Source of the DNA: Akkermansia muciniphila
GTDB lineage: Bacteria > Verrucomicrobiota > Verrucomicrobiia > Verrucomicrobiales > Akkermansiaceae
Direction: 5' to 3'
DNA length: 64,000 bases
Assembly: GCA_945901795.1 (NCBI GenBank)
Contig: CAMDLP010000009.1
Span: 1-64,000 of the forward strand
The translations under genes were made by a program, and so were the position numbers. Positions 1 through 8,917 of this stretch are shown here, in pieces (position 1 is the first letter of the stretch; each line of letters opens with the position of its first letter). Under the pieces are notes generated by a model. The model was not told where the DNA came from. It ran no database searches and was given only the letters and a program-made list of their open reading frames with translations.

Positions 1-1914
1 ATCCTCACCCTCTGGAACGGCTACACCACCAAGACCCACCCCGTCACCGGCAAGGAAGTCCCCGACGAATCCGCCACCATCGCCCTCTTCGATTACAAAA
101 ACCCCCGCCGCGCCGAGTGGCCGCAGGCGGATTACATCGTCGGAAATCCGCCCTTCATCGGAAACAAGCGGATGCGAGAAGCACTCGGCGACGGGTATTC
201 AGAATCACTTCGCAAGGCCTGGAAAGCTGACGTTCCGGAATCTGCTGACTTTGTTATGTATTGGTGGAGCAAGGCTGCATCTGAGATTCTAAAAGGTAGG
301 TGCCAAAGGTTTGGCCTCATTACAACCAACTCAATTCAACAAACCTTCAACCGAAGAATTCTGGAGGGATTTCTTGCCAATGAAAAGAAGCCTCTCCACC
401 TCTCTTATGCAGTTCCCGATCATCCATGGGTTGATTCCGCAGATGGAGCGGCTGTAAGAATCTCCCTCACCGTGGGCGCAAAAGGAAGTGACGAGGGCGT
501 GTTGGAAACTGTCGTCGACGAGGTGATGAATTCCACGGACGGTTCCTATGAAATAACATTAACACGAACCAAAGGCCTCATTTCACCATCTCTAAGCATC
601 GGCGCAAATCTATCATCAGCTTTTGAACTAAAGGCCAATTCGATGCTTTGCGGCCAAGGGATCAAGCTGGTCGGCGATGGCTTTTATGTCCAGAAACCTC
701 TCGATGGCAACCCGGTCAATCCAGTGACCAATTACAAACTGATCCGGACAATCGTGAATCCTACCGACATCATGCAGAACAGAGATGGGCGGTTAGCGAT
801 CGACTTTGCAGGAATGACAGCTGATGCCGCTTGTGATCTTGCGCCAGCTTGCTTTCAAAAATTGATTACAGAAGTAAAACCCCTGAGAGATCCGAACCCG
901 AGGGACTCTATTCGTGAGATTTGGTGGAGGTTTGCCTGGGAGCGCCCGGAATTGCGAAAGGCACTTCGTGATCTCGGGCACTATTTCGTCACCCTTGAGA
1001 CGGCAAAACATCGGTATTTCGTATCGATCCCAGAGACTTCGCTTTGGGACGGATCCCTCTTCGCAATCGCAACGAATGATTGGTATGTCGGCGGGATTCT
1101 TAGCAGTAATATCCACTGCACATGGGCGCACGAAAATGGAGGCAGGCTTGGGCCTACACCAAGATACAATCGCGCCCGCTGTTTCGAAACCTTCCCATTC
1201 CCCGCGCTCGAAGAATCCCCGCTCAAGCAGCGCATCCGCGCACTCGGCGAGCGGCTCGATACGCACCGCAAGCGGCAGCAGGAGCAGCATCCCGGCCTCA
1301 CGCTCACCGGCATTTACAACGTGCTCGAAAAGCTCCGCAGCGGCGAGCCGCTCAACGCCAAGGAAAAGCAAATCCACGACCAAGGCCTCGTCACCGTGCT
1401 GCGCCAGATCCACGACGAGCTGGATGAAGCCGTGTTGGAAGCGTATGGGTGGCAGGACTGTAGCGGCGATCACCGGTCGCCGAGTTTGGATGGCGCAGAG
1501 AAAGAGGAACCGCGGCGACCGGTGATCGCCGCTACGCTCCTCACCCGCCTCGTCGCCCTCAACCACGAGCGCGCCGCCGAAGAAAAGCGCGGCCTCATCC
1601 GCTGGCTGCGCCCGGACTATCAGAATTCCACCGCCGCCGCGCCCCAACCCGTCCAAACCACCCTCGATGGCACCGATCCAGACTCGTCCTCTTCAAATCA
1701 AAAATCTAAAATCAACAATCCTCAATCGTCAATCCATCCCTCTTCCTGGCCCGACCGCCTCCCCGACCAAGTCGCCATCCTCCGCAAGCTCATCGGCACC
1801 GATCCCACCGCCACCGCCGAACAACTCTCCGTGCTCTTCGGCCGCAAGAACAAGAAACGCACCGAGCAGATCGAGGGGATTCTGGAGACGCTCAAGGGGC
1901 TGGGGCAGTTGTGA
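1..1914 (+). CDS. Class I SAM-dependent DNA methyltransferase, MmeI/DrmMI-like (C-terminal part, 5' end outside window)
   Basis: Frame open from base 1; IVGNPPFIGNKRM (motif IV NPPF) and MmeI-like C-terminal pattern LNHERAAEEKRGLIRWLRPDYQ. Confidence 0.85.
   Translation: MLTLWNGYTTKTHPVTGKEVPDESATIALFDYKNPRRAEWPQADYIVGNPPFIGNKRMREALGDGYSESLRKAWKADVPESADFVMYWWSKAASEILKGRCQRFGLITTNSIQQTFNRRILEGFLANEKKPLHLSYAVPDHPWVDSADGAAVRISLTVGAKGSDEGVLETVVDEVMNSTDGSYEITLTRTKGLISPSLSIGANLSSAFELKANSMLCGQGIKLVGDGFYVQKPLDGNPVNPVTNYKLIRTIVNPTDIMQNRDGRLAIDFAGMTADAACDLAPACFQKLITEVKPLRDPNPRDSIREIWWRFAWERPELRKALRDLGHYFVTLETAKHRYFVSIPETSLWDGSLFAIATNDWYVGGILSSNIHCTWAHENGGRLGPTPRYNRARCFETFPFPALEESPLKQRIRALGERLDTHRKRQQEQHPGLTLTGIYNVLEKLRSGEPLNAKEKQIHDQGLVTVLRQIHDELDEAVLEAYGWQDCSGDHRSPSLDGAEKEEPRRPVIAATLLTRLVALNHERAAEEKRGLIRWLRPDYQNSTAAAPQPVQTTLDGTDPDSSSSNQKSKINNPQSSIHPSSWPDRLPDQVAILRKLIGTDPTATAEQLSVLFGRKNKKRTEQIEGILETLKGLGQL
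1460..1535. repeat. REP-like inverted repeat (23-bp perfect arms) inserted in frame in the methyltransferase CDS
   Basis: gtagcggcgatcaccggtcgccg (1460-1482) and its exact reverse complement cggcgaccggtgatcgccgctac (1513-1535), 30-bp spacer. Confidence 0.9.
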
Positions 1915-1967
1915 ATGCCTGCATTGACCTTGATTCGCGCAGTCGCTAGCCTCCGGCCCATCCAACC

Positions 1968-2954
1968 ATGATCTCCACCCTTGAACTTCAGCAATTCCGC
2001 GGACTCGAACACGTCAAGTTCGAGAATCTGGGACGGGCCAACCTCATCGTCGGGGGGAACAACACCGGGAAAACTTCGATTCTGGAGGCTCTGGTCTTGC
2101 TTTGTGGGAATCAGAGTCAGCTCCAAGCACTGCCAACAACTTTCCGCGAGTTGCCGCAGAATGGTCAGGATCAGGGACAGGGCTTCTGGAAATTGCTAGT
2201 CAGGGGAGAGAATATCGACGAATTTAAAATCATCGCGGATGGCAATCAGGTGATAGGTGTTGCCGAGAAGGAAGGATGGAGGTTTCGAACACCGAATGTT
2301 GTACAAGGGAAGTCCCCGCTGGTCATCAGCCTTGATTCCAATTGGAACGCCGGAGGGCATCGCGCTGTAGGAGCATCTAAACTCTCCATCCTCTCCACGA
2401 AGCAAGCGGATCCGGCTGTAGTGTCCGATCTCTTCAACCAGATCGCCCCGCTCAATCCCGAGAATGAGACGAAGCTGGAAGACCTGTTGCGCCAGTCCAT
2501 CGAGCCGCGCCTCCGCCGCCTCCGCTATGCCAAGCCCCAAGGCACCCACACCCACCTTGTCTATGTGGACTTGGGCGAAGGCCCGATGCTGCCATTCACC
2601 CAGCTCGGCCAAGCCTTTGCACGGACTTTACAGGTGTATTGCGAAATCTTCGCAAAGCGCCCGAACATCCTGTTGGTCGATGAAATCGAAAGCGGACTCT
2701 ACTTCGAAGGTCTTGAGGATTACTGGAAGGGCCTGATGGCAGTTCTGGAAGATCAGAACGTGCAACTTTTCGCCACGACCCACAGCCGCGAATGCATGGA
2801 AGCCGCCCATCGCGCCGCCGCTTCGATGAAGGACGATCCATTGCGTTTCCTGCGTTTGGACCGGCGGATTGATGACCCGTCGAAGATCGTCGCCACGACC
2901 TTTGGAAAAGAAGAGATGCAAACGGCGATTGAATTCAACCGCGAGATGAGATGA
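1968..2954 (+). CDS. AAA/ABC-type ATPase (OLD/PARIS AriA-like)
   Basis: N-terminal FRGLEHVKFENLGRANLIVGGNNTGKTS (Walker A), NILLVDEIESGLY (Walker B), TTHSRE. Confidence 0.85.
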   Translation: MISTLELQQFRGLEHVKFENLGRANLIVGGNNTGKTSILEALVLLCGNQSQLQALPTTFRELPQNGQDQGQGFWKLLVRGENIDEFKIIADGNQVIGVAEKEGWRFRTPNVVQGKSPLVISLDSNWNAGGHRAVGASKLSILSTKQADPAVVSDLFNQIAPLNPENETKLEDLLRQSIEPRLRRLRYAKPQGTHTHLVYVDLGEGPMLPFTQLGQAFARTLQVYCEIFAKRPNILLVDEIESGLYFEGLEDYWKGLMAVLEDQNVQLFATTHSRECMEAAHRAAASMKDDPLRFLRLDRRIDDPSKIVATTFGKEEMQTAIEFNREMR

Positions 2955-3583
2955 CACCGCACAAGCCGATCCCATTGGTCTTATGCGAAGGCAAGGAAGA
3001 CCGCCTCGTGATGGAAGCGCTCGCGCGGCATGTCGGCCTCAAAGGCAAACTGGCGTTCCAGGATTACGGGGGTGAAAGCAAACTGCGTGCGTATCTTGCA
3101 ACCCTCAAAGTCAGCCCGGAGTTCCGCCGCGGCGAGTTCTCCCGCATCTTGGTGACTCGCGATGCCGATGCGGATTTTGCGCAAGCTTGGGCGTCACTCA
3201 AAGGATCAATCCAAGCCGTTTTCTCCAGTGAACCGGCGACACCTAGAGCCTGGATCTCCGCGGGAAACGTCTCTCAAATCAGCGCATGGGTGATTCCCGG
3301 CCCCGACAAAGCCGGCATGATCGAAACCCTCTGCCTTGAAGCTGCACGCACCAAGTCGCCATCGGACTTTGGTTGCCTTGATCCCCTAATGGCCTGTTTG
3401 GAAAACCTTCAAGGTGAAAAACCTCACGAGAAGGTCCGCTTCGCAATCTGGACGATCATTGCACAGGGCACGGGCGCCAAGAAGCGGCTGTCTCTGGAAC
3501 GTGCCATTGATCACCTGCCTTTAGATTGGGGTGACGAGGCATTTACCCCATTGAGAGAGTTACTAACTGAACTTACCACATAA
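2951..3583 (+). CDS. DUF3226/TOPRIM-like protein, partner of upstream ATPase
   Basis: VLCEGKEDRLVMEAL and VTRDADAD resemble TOPRIM E and DxD motifs; ATGA overlap with the ATPase gene. Confidence 0.7.
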   Translation: MTPHKPIPLVLCEGKEDRLVMEALARHVGLKGKLAFQDYGGESKLRAYLATLKVSPEFRRGEFSRILVTRDADADFAQAWASLKGSIQAVFSSEPATPRAWISAGNVSQISAWVIPGPDKAGMIETLCLEAARTKSPSDFGCLDPLMACLENLQGEKPHEKVRFAIWTIIAQGTGAKKRLSLERAIDHLPLDWGDEAFTPLRELLTELTT

Positions 3584-3629
3584 GTCTGCGCGGGATGCAT
3601 CTCCACCGGAAGCCCCCAGCGAATCTTGT

Positions 3630-3944
3630 ATGAAACTCGAATTCAACATGGTCACCGAGTTCGGCGAATTCCTCGCCGATGGTCACCTTGGCAACCAATT
3701 CCGAAACCTCTGCATTGAAAGCGTCTGGGGTCGCGTTGAGTCGGTGACATTCGATTTTACCGGTGTTACGAACCTGACGGATTCCTTCGTCCACGCGACA
3801 TTCGGCAACATGGCGGAGGAGCACGGAGACGAATTTGTGGCGAAGGTGAAATTCAAGGGCTGCTCGCCCTTGGTGCGTTCCTTCCTTTCCATTGCGGTAG
3901 GCGAGGGGCTGAGAAAGCACCGAGCCATGCACCGCGGGTGCTGA
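3630..3944 (+). CDS. STAS-like (DUF4325) domain protein
   Basis: VTFDFTGVTNLTDSFVHATFGNMAEEHG pattern typical of DUF4325. Confidence 0.7.
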   Translation: MKLEFNMVTEFGEFLADGHLGNQFRNLCIESVWGRVESVTFDFTGVTNLTDSFVHATFGNMAEEHGDEFVAKVKFKGCSPLVRSFLSIAVGEGLRKHRAMHRGC

Positions 3945-3962
3945 TCGCTTTCAAGGATTGCA

Positions 3963-4415
3963 TCAGCTTGCGATCTTCGTCCGATCCGCCGCCCACTTGC
4001 GTGCCTTGAGAATTTCAAACGCACCAGGATCCGCCATCAGCACGCGGATATAGTTGCTGATGGAGGCGGAAACCTGAAACGGCCCCTTGAGCCAACGGCC
4101 GATCATCTTTTCACCGAGTCCGAGGATCTGCTCCGCCTCACGCTGGGTGAGCTGATATTGATCAAGGAATGATTGAAGCTCCTCCCGTGATAAACGGCTG
4201 ACAGCGCGGTCCAGATAGTCATTCACATAGGCGGTGGCCTCGCCGGAAAGCACCGTGTCACCGCAGACGTTGCAGCGTTCCATGGGCATCTCCGGGATAG
4301 TGATTTCCAAGCCTTCTGAGGTGTGGGTGGTGAAGGGCTCGCGCACCGGCAGCAGAATCCCTCCTTCGCACTCGAAGCAGGGATGTCCTTGGGTATTGCT
4401 GGTTTTGGATTTCAT
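3963..4415 (-). CDS. MqsA/YgiT-type zinc-finger HTH antitoxin
   Basis: CFECEG...CNVCGD zinc-binding cysteines followed by HTH LTQREAEQILGLGEKMIGRWLKG. Confidence 0.8.
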   Translation of the reverse strand: MKSKTSNTQGHPCFECEGGILLPVREPFTTHTSEGLEITIPEMPMERCNVCGDTVLSGEATAYVNDYLDRAVSRLSREELQSFLDQYQLTQREAEQILGLGEKMIGRWLKGPFQVSASISNYIRVLMADPGAFEILKARKWAADRTKIAS

Positions 4416-4774
4416 GGCTGTTTCTGGATCGGGATGAGCGGCAACGGCGGACCGGGAATGTTGTGGCGATGGACGGAGATTTTCACCCTCGGCGGATGGG
4501 AGCCATCGGGCGAGAGCGTGATGTGGATCAGGAGTTCGTTTTCATCGTATCTCATGACGAACTGGTATTTCTGAGGGTGGGTGCCGGGCTTGAGGAACAA
4601 TTCGTAGATTTCGAGGTCGGTGATCAGATCGCGGATGAGTTCGTCATCCCGGAGATCGATGGAGTGGAGAAAGCGGAAGTTGTCACGATGGATGAACCGG
4701 CGGCTCCGATCACCAAGGCATTCGATGATCATTTGCCGAACGTGGGCCGACGCGATGCGAGGTAGTGGCGTCAT
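4412..4774 (-). CDS. Putative toxin partner of the MqsA-like antitoxin (start probably the internal ATG at 4774; ORF extends to 4834)
   Basis: Small ORF upstream of and overlapping the antitoxin gene by ATGA; toxin-first order as in mqsRA/higBA. Confidence 0.55.
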   Translation of the reverse strand: MTPLPRIASAHVRQMIIECLGDRSRRFIHRDNFRFLHSIDLRDDELIRDLITDLEIYELFLKPGTHPQKYQFVMRYDENELLIHITLSPDGSHPPRVKISVHRHNIPGPPLPLIPIQKQP

Positions 4775-4790
4775 TGCCTGAAAGGGAGAT

Positions 4791-4806
4791 AGTGCGAATT
4801 CGCACT
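4791..4806. promoter_or_regulatory. 16-bp perfect palindrome, candidate toxin-antitoxin operator
   Basis: AGTGCGAATTCGCACT, 17 bp upstream of the candidate toxin ATG. Confidence 0.55.
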
Positions 4807-4843
4807 TTTTGCAAGGCGATGTTTTGTCCTGCAAACCAAAATT

Positions 4844-4879
4844 CCCCGCAGGCGCGCCGTTGCCAGCGCGCCTGCGGGG
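4844..4879 (-). terminator. Rho-independent terminator of the 4886-5827 gene
   Basis: 14-bp perfect stem ccccgcaggcgcgc / gcgcgcctgcgggg, 8-nt loop, followed on minus strand by AATTTT. Confidence 0.75.
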
Positions 4880-4885
4880 AGGATT

Positions 4886-5827
4886 TCAGTTCAGCGTGAT
4901 GCCGGCGGGGGCGCTGGCCGATCCGTCGCCCCATTCGTTGTGGGCGATGATGGTGACGGATAGAACGACGCCGAGCGGCAGGCCGGTGAGCGTGGTCTGG
5001 TCATCGGCGAAGAGGCCGAAGACGCGGGGCTCGGGCTCGCCGGGGACCTGGACTTTCACGCGGTAGCCGGTGGCGCGGCGGGCGGAGTTCCAGTCCGCGA
5101 TGAGCGTGCCGGTGGTGGCGGCTCCGGCGGCGAGCACGAGGTTTTCCGGGCTGCCGGGGGTGGATGGGTCGTCCGGGCGGTTGAAGCCGAAGGCATACCA
5201 GATGGGGCTGTCTCCGGTGAGCGGGAGCTGGGTGAGCTCGTCACGCAGGCCGCCGAGACGGCGGCGCATGGCATCGAGCGAGGTCGCGCGGGCGGCGGCG
5301 GCGGCGCTGCTTTCGTTAGTCGCGTCGTTCACGCTGGTGCGGGTGGCGGAGATGTTCGCGTAGTGGATGATAGCGACCGCTTCGGTGACATCGAGATCCG
5401 GCCGGGCGGGATCGGTGACGGCATACTCGGGGTGGTTCCCGAGAAACAGTTTGAGCTCGCCGATGAGGACGAAGCGGTCGCCCTGGGTGCCAGGCATGCT
5501 GATGGATCCGGCGGAGAATCCGGCCTCCTGCCAGAGCGGTCCCCAGCTGCCACCTAACCGCGGTTTCTCCAGCTGGATGAAGCGGGCGATGAAGGCCTTG
5601 CCGTTGGAGTCGGTGGTTTTGTTGGCGCTGGAGGCAGTCGCCTTGGCCGTGCGGCGGACCGCGGCGAGGCCTTCGGCGCCGACGAGGCTGTTCAGCTCGA
5701 TGCGGATCACGCCCTCGGTGTTTTGCTTGAGGCCGATGGCGACCTCGTGGGTTTGTGCGCCGTTGGCGGCGTCCTCGGTGAGAGCGACGACGTCGGTATA
5801 GCTGTGTGGTATCTCGTTAGTGGCCAT
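4886..5827 (-). CDS. Hypothetical protein with fibronectin-III-like C-terminus
   Basis: Long ORF; C-terminal TLIADWNSARRATGYRVKVQ...TTLTGLPLGVVLSVTIIAHNEWGDG is FN3-like. Confidence 0.65.
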   Translation of the reverse strand: MATNEIPHSYTDVVALTEDAANGAQTHEVAIGLKQNTEGVIRIELNSLVGAEGLAAVRRTAKATASSANKTTDSNGKAFIARFIQLEKPRLGGSWGPLWQEAGFSAGSISMPGTQGDRFVLIGELKLFLGNHPEYAVTDPARPDLDVTEAVAIIHYANISATRTSVNDATNESSAAAAARATSLDAMRRRLGGLRDELTQLPLTGDSPIWYAFGFNRPDDPSTPGSPENLVLAAGAATTGTLIADWNSARRATGYRVKVQVPGEPEPRVFGLFADDQTTLTGLPLGVVLSVTIIAHNEWGDGSASAPAGITLN

Positions 5828-5973
5828 GGTGGCTTGTGTTTGTGGGAGGTGCCGCCGGTTTTCCTGCCCGGCGGGTGTGTGTAGATGCGGCTCCGCCCGA
5901 CAGGGCGGAAATCCGAAGGAAAGTGTATATCATGCTGAAAATCAGTGGATCACGGGTCCATGACTGCGGCAAA

Positions 5974-6268
5974 ATCCGGCCGCGCGCGGGCATGTGGGTG
6001 CGGTACCCCTCCAAAATCCCGCCGCGCGCGGGGGTGCCAGTCCGGTACCGCCTCAAACGCCCCGCCGCGCGGAGGGGTGCCGGTGCGGCATGCCTGCAAA
6101 CCGCCGACGCGCGGAGGAGTGCCGATCCGGCAGGGCCGCAAACCGCCGCCGCACGGCGGGGTGCCAGTGCGGCAGGGCCGCGCACGGCGGTCGCGTGCGG
6201 TCCTGCCGGACCGGTGATGCCCCACACGGCCGCCGCGCGGGGGCATGCCGCACCCCATTTCCGCATCA
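5974..6268. repeat. Degenerate ~42-bp tandem repeat, about 7 units
   Basis: Units such as ccgccgacgcgcggaggagtgccgatccggcagggccgcaaa (6101-6142) and ccgccgccgcacggcggggtgccagtgcggcagggccgcgca (6143-6184). Confidence 0.85.
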
Positions 6269-6484
6269 ACGGGAAGCCGCGGACGGCCGAAACGCGGAGG
6301 GTGACGCGATATAATAACAATCGCTAACATTGGGTGGCCCCCGGTCGAATCGTCAATGTATCAATTCGGCATTCTCAGGCGCTTCGGTGCCACAAAACTC
6401 TCAGCCAAGAAGCCGAGTCCACACAAGTTCGCTTTTGATTTCCGGGGGGACGTCAACCGAACAGGGCAAAGCCAAGTGGCTCTG

Positions 6485-6538
6485 AAAAAAAGCGCGCGTT
6501 GTGAGATCCGGGGGGATATCCAACGCGCGCTTTTCTTT
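6485..6538. terminator. Bidirectional rho-independent terminator
   Basis: aaaaaaagcgcgcgttg ... caacgcgcgcttttctttt; stem flanked by A- and T-tracts. Confidence 0.85.
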
Positions 6539-6554
6539 TGCAACGTGGCGGCGG

Positions 6555-7784
6555 TCACCGGTCCTTGTCGTCGTGAATTGCGCTCAACGACCGAATCGCC
6601 GCCACCATCACCGGATCCTCCCACGCTTCGATGATCTTCCGTTCCTCCGGTGCCAGTGAATCGATCTGGCAGCGTTTCATGAAATTCGCGCGGCTCGCGT
6701 CATCGATCACGACCGCGACATCCGGCGTGATCCCCTTGCGATGCGGGGTGTTCCCCGATGGCGTGTGATAGGTGGCGATGGTGAGCCGCAACGCCGTGCC
6801 GCCGCCCATCGGGATGATGTTTTGCACGGAGCCCTTGCCGTAGCTGACCTCGCCGACGACGATGGCACGCTTCAAATCCTGAAGCGCGCCGGCGGTGAGT
6901 TCGGAGGCGGAGGCGGACATCCGGTCGAGCAGGACGACCAGCGGATAGTCGCGTTTCCGGCGTTGCCGGTCCGGTGTTTTCAGCGGCTCCGCCGACTCCC
7001 CTTCCCGGCCGCGAGTGGTGACTACGGCGGTGTTGGGCGGCAGAAAAAGTCCGAGGATTTTCACCGTTTCATTCAAATCGCCGCCGCCGTTTTCGCGGAG
7101 ATCGAAGACCAGGGATTTCATGCCGCTGTCTTCGAGTTCGTCGAGGGCGGCTTCCATTTCACGGGCGCAACCGCTGCCGAAAATCGCTAGACGGAGGTAG
7201 CCGATCCCAGTTTCTTTGTTCCAGATTTTCGACTCGGCGACCGAGCGCTGCTCCACCACGCGATGGACGAGCGCCACCTCGACCGGCTGAGGAGCCGCCG
7301 GCGACTTGAGCAACAGGCGGGTGGTCTCGCCCGCGGCACGGCGCAGCGGTCCGAGCAACTCGGAGAAATCCACGCCCTGGGTTTTCCGCCCGTCGATTTC
7401 CAACAGCCCCGAACCGGGCAAAACCCCGGCAAGCGCCGCCGCCCCCAGCGGCGAAACGGCGGCGATGTAAGGCCCGTCATCGCGCAAACCGAGGGTGATC
7501 CCGAGCGACGGCAACTCCGGATTGAAATCCTTGTGGTCCTGCATCTGCCGGGCCATCTCCGGGTGCATGAACGACGAGTGCGGATCGAGGCTGGCGAGCA
7601 TTCCTTCGAGCGCATGGTTGACCAGCCGGTCGTAAGCCAGCCGGTCCACATCCGGGTGTCGCTTGCGGACCGCTTCCAGGACTTCCACGAACCGCTCGAT
7701 CGCCGGATAAGCCGCCTCATCGGGATCGGGCGGCGCGGCAAAAGCGACCGAGCTGATCCCGCAAAGCAGACAGAGGAATTTCAT
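6555..7784 (-). CDS. S41 family carboxyl-terminal processing peptidase
   Basis: PDZ-like LGITLGLRDDGPYIAAVSPLGAA, LVFDLRENGGG, DRMSASASELTAGALQDLKRA catalytic region; start set at MKFLCLLCGISSVAFA signal peptide. Confidence 0.85.
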   Translation of the reverse strand: MKFLCLLCGISSVAFAAPPDPDEAAYPAIERFVEVLEAVRKRHPDVDRLAYDRLVNHALEGMLASLDPHSSFMHPEMARQMQDHKDFNPELPSLGITLGLRDDGPYIAAVSPLGAAALAGVLPGSGLLEIDGRKTQGVDFSELLGPLRRAAGETTRLLLKSPAAPQPVEVALVHRVVEQRSVAESKIWNKETGIGYLRLAIFGSGCAREMEAALDELEDSGMKSLVFDLRENGGGDLNETVKILGLFLPPNTAVVTTRGREGESAEPLKTPDRQRRKRDYPLVVLLDRMSASASELTAGALQDLKRAIVVGEVSYGKGSVQNIIPMGGGTALRLTIATYHTPSGNTPHRKGITPDVAVVIDDASRANFMKRCQIDSLAPEERKIIEAWEDPVMVAAIRSLSAIHDDKDR

Positions 7785-8120
7785 GGCCGCAGAGGTAACA
7801 TTTGCAGCTGCGGGCGATAGAGAAAAATCCTCGGCCGCCGCCATCGATTTTAAAAATAATTTCGGTTGCGGGAAGGCGGGCTCGCGGTAGTCTGCTGACG
7901 ACTGCTGTGTACGACTAATTTGGTAGCTGGCCCGAACCGATATGATTGAACCGGGGTCATCTTCCGATGGACGATGTCACGCCTTTTCAGGAAGACGGAA
8001 AACCATTGGACGACCCCACTTATTGAGTTTACGGAACGTGGCTCACAGCGCCAAGGACGGCACAGCGGTTTTCTTTTTTCATGGCTTGATTTGACCCAGC
8101 CCTGCATGGTCTCGCGCGTG

Positions 8121-8897
8121 ATGCGATTTGCAGTGCTGGGCAGCGGGAGCGGGGGAAATGCGGCGGTCGTCGAGTGCGGCGGGCTGCGCCTGATGATCGA
8201 TGCGGGGTTGAGCGCGAAGCAATTGTCGCTGCGGCTCAATCAGGTGGGAATCGATCCCGCGTCGCTGGACGGGATTTTGCTCACCCACGAGCACGGCGAC
8301 CATGTCCGCGGGCTGAAGGTTTTCCTCAAACAGCACCCGGTGCCGGTGTTCACCACGCCGGCCACGGCGCGGGTGGTGCGGGAGAATGGGATCGAGGGCG
8401 GGACGTGGAAATTTTTCGAAGCGGGCCAGGTGTTCGCCATCGGCGGAATCGCGGTGGAGACCTTCGCGATCCAGCATGACGCGGTGGACCCGGTGGGTTT
8501 CGTGGTCGGGCATGACACGCGGCGGCTTGGATTTCTATCCGACGCGGGGTTCGTCACCCGCAGCATGACCGAACGGCTGCGCGGGCTGGACGGGATTTTC
8601 GTGGAGGCCAACTACGACGAAGGCCTGCTGGAGGCGGACACCAAGCGACCGTGGTCGATCAAACAACGGATCAGTTCGCGGCACGGGCATTTGTCCAACG
8701 GCCAGGTCACCGAGTTGATCCGCGACATCTCCCACCCGGCGCTCGGGCGGGTGGTGCTCGGTCACTTGAGCTCGGACTGCAACACGCCGGAGATCATTCT
8801 ATCCATGCTCCGGAACTGCCTAGCAGATCTCGGTCATGGCCACGTCGGCCTGCACTGCGCGGGCCAGCACGAGCCGACGGCGTGGTTCTCGTTTTAA
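8121..8897 (+). CDS. MBL-fold metallohydrolase (YycJ/WalJ-like)
   Basis: MRFAVLGSGSGGNAAVVE...LLTHEHGDHVRGL (HxHxDH). Confidence 0.85.
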   Translation: MRFAVLGSGSGGNAAVVECGGLRLMIDAGLSAKQLSLRLNQVGIDPASLDGILLTHEHGDHVRGLKVFLKQHPVPVFTTPATARVVRENGIEGGTWKFFEAGQVFAIGGIAVETFAIQHDAVDPVGFVVGHDTRRLGFLSDAGFVTRSMTERLRGLDGIFVEANYDEGLLEADTKRPWSIKQRISSRHGHLSNGQVTELIRDISHPALGRVVLGHLSSDCNTPEIILSMLRNCLADLGHGHVGLHCAGQHEPTAWFSF

Positions 8898-8917
8898 GTT
8901 TTGGAGGCGGTCGGCGC

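Noticed and set aside
5836-6327. Possible Ala/Arg-rich 14-aa repeat protein encoded by the 42-bp array
   Set aside because: All frames are open on both strands because of the period and GC content; no start context or homology to favour a protein, so kept only as a DNA repeat.
7850-8120. Possible riboswitch or leader peptide upstream of the MBL-fold gene (MDDVTPFQEDGKPLDDPTY*)
   Set aside because: No convincing conserved secondary structure or known riboswitch core could be identified by eye.
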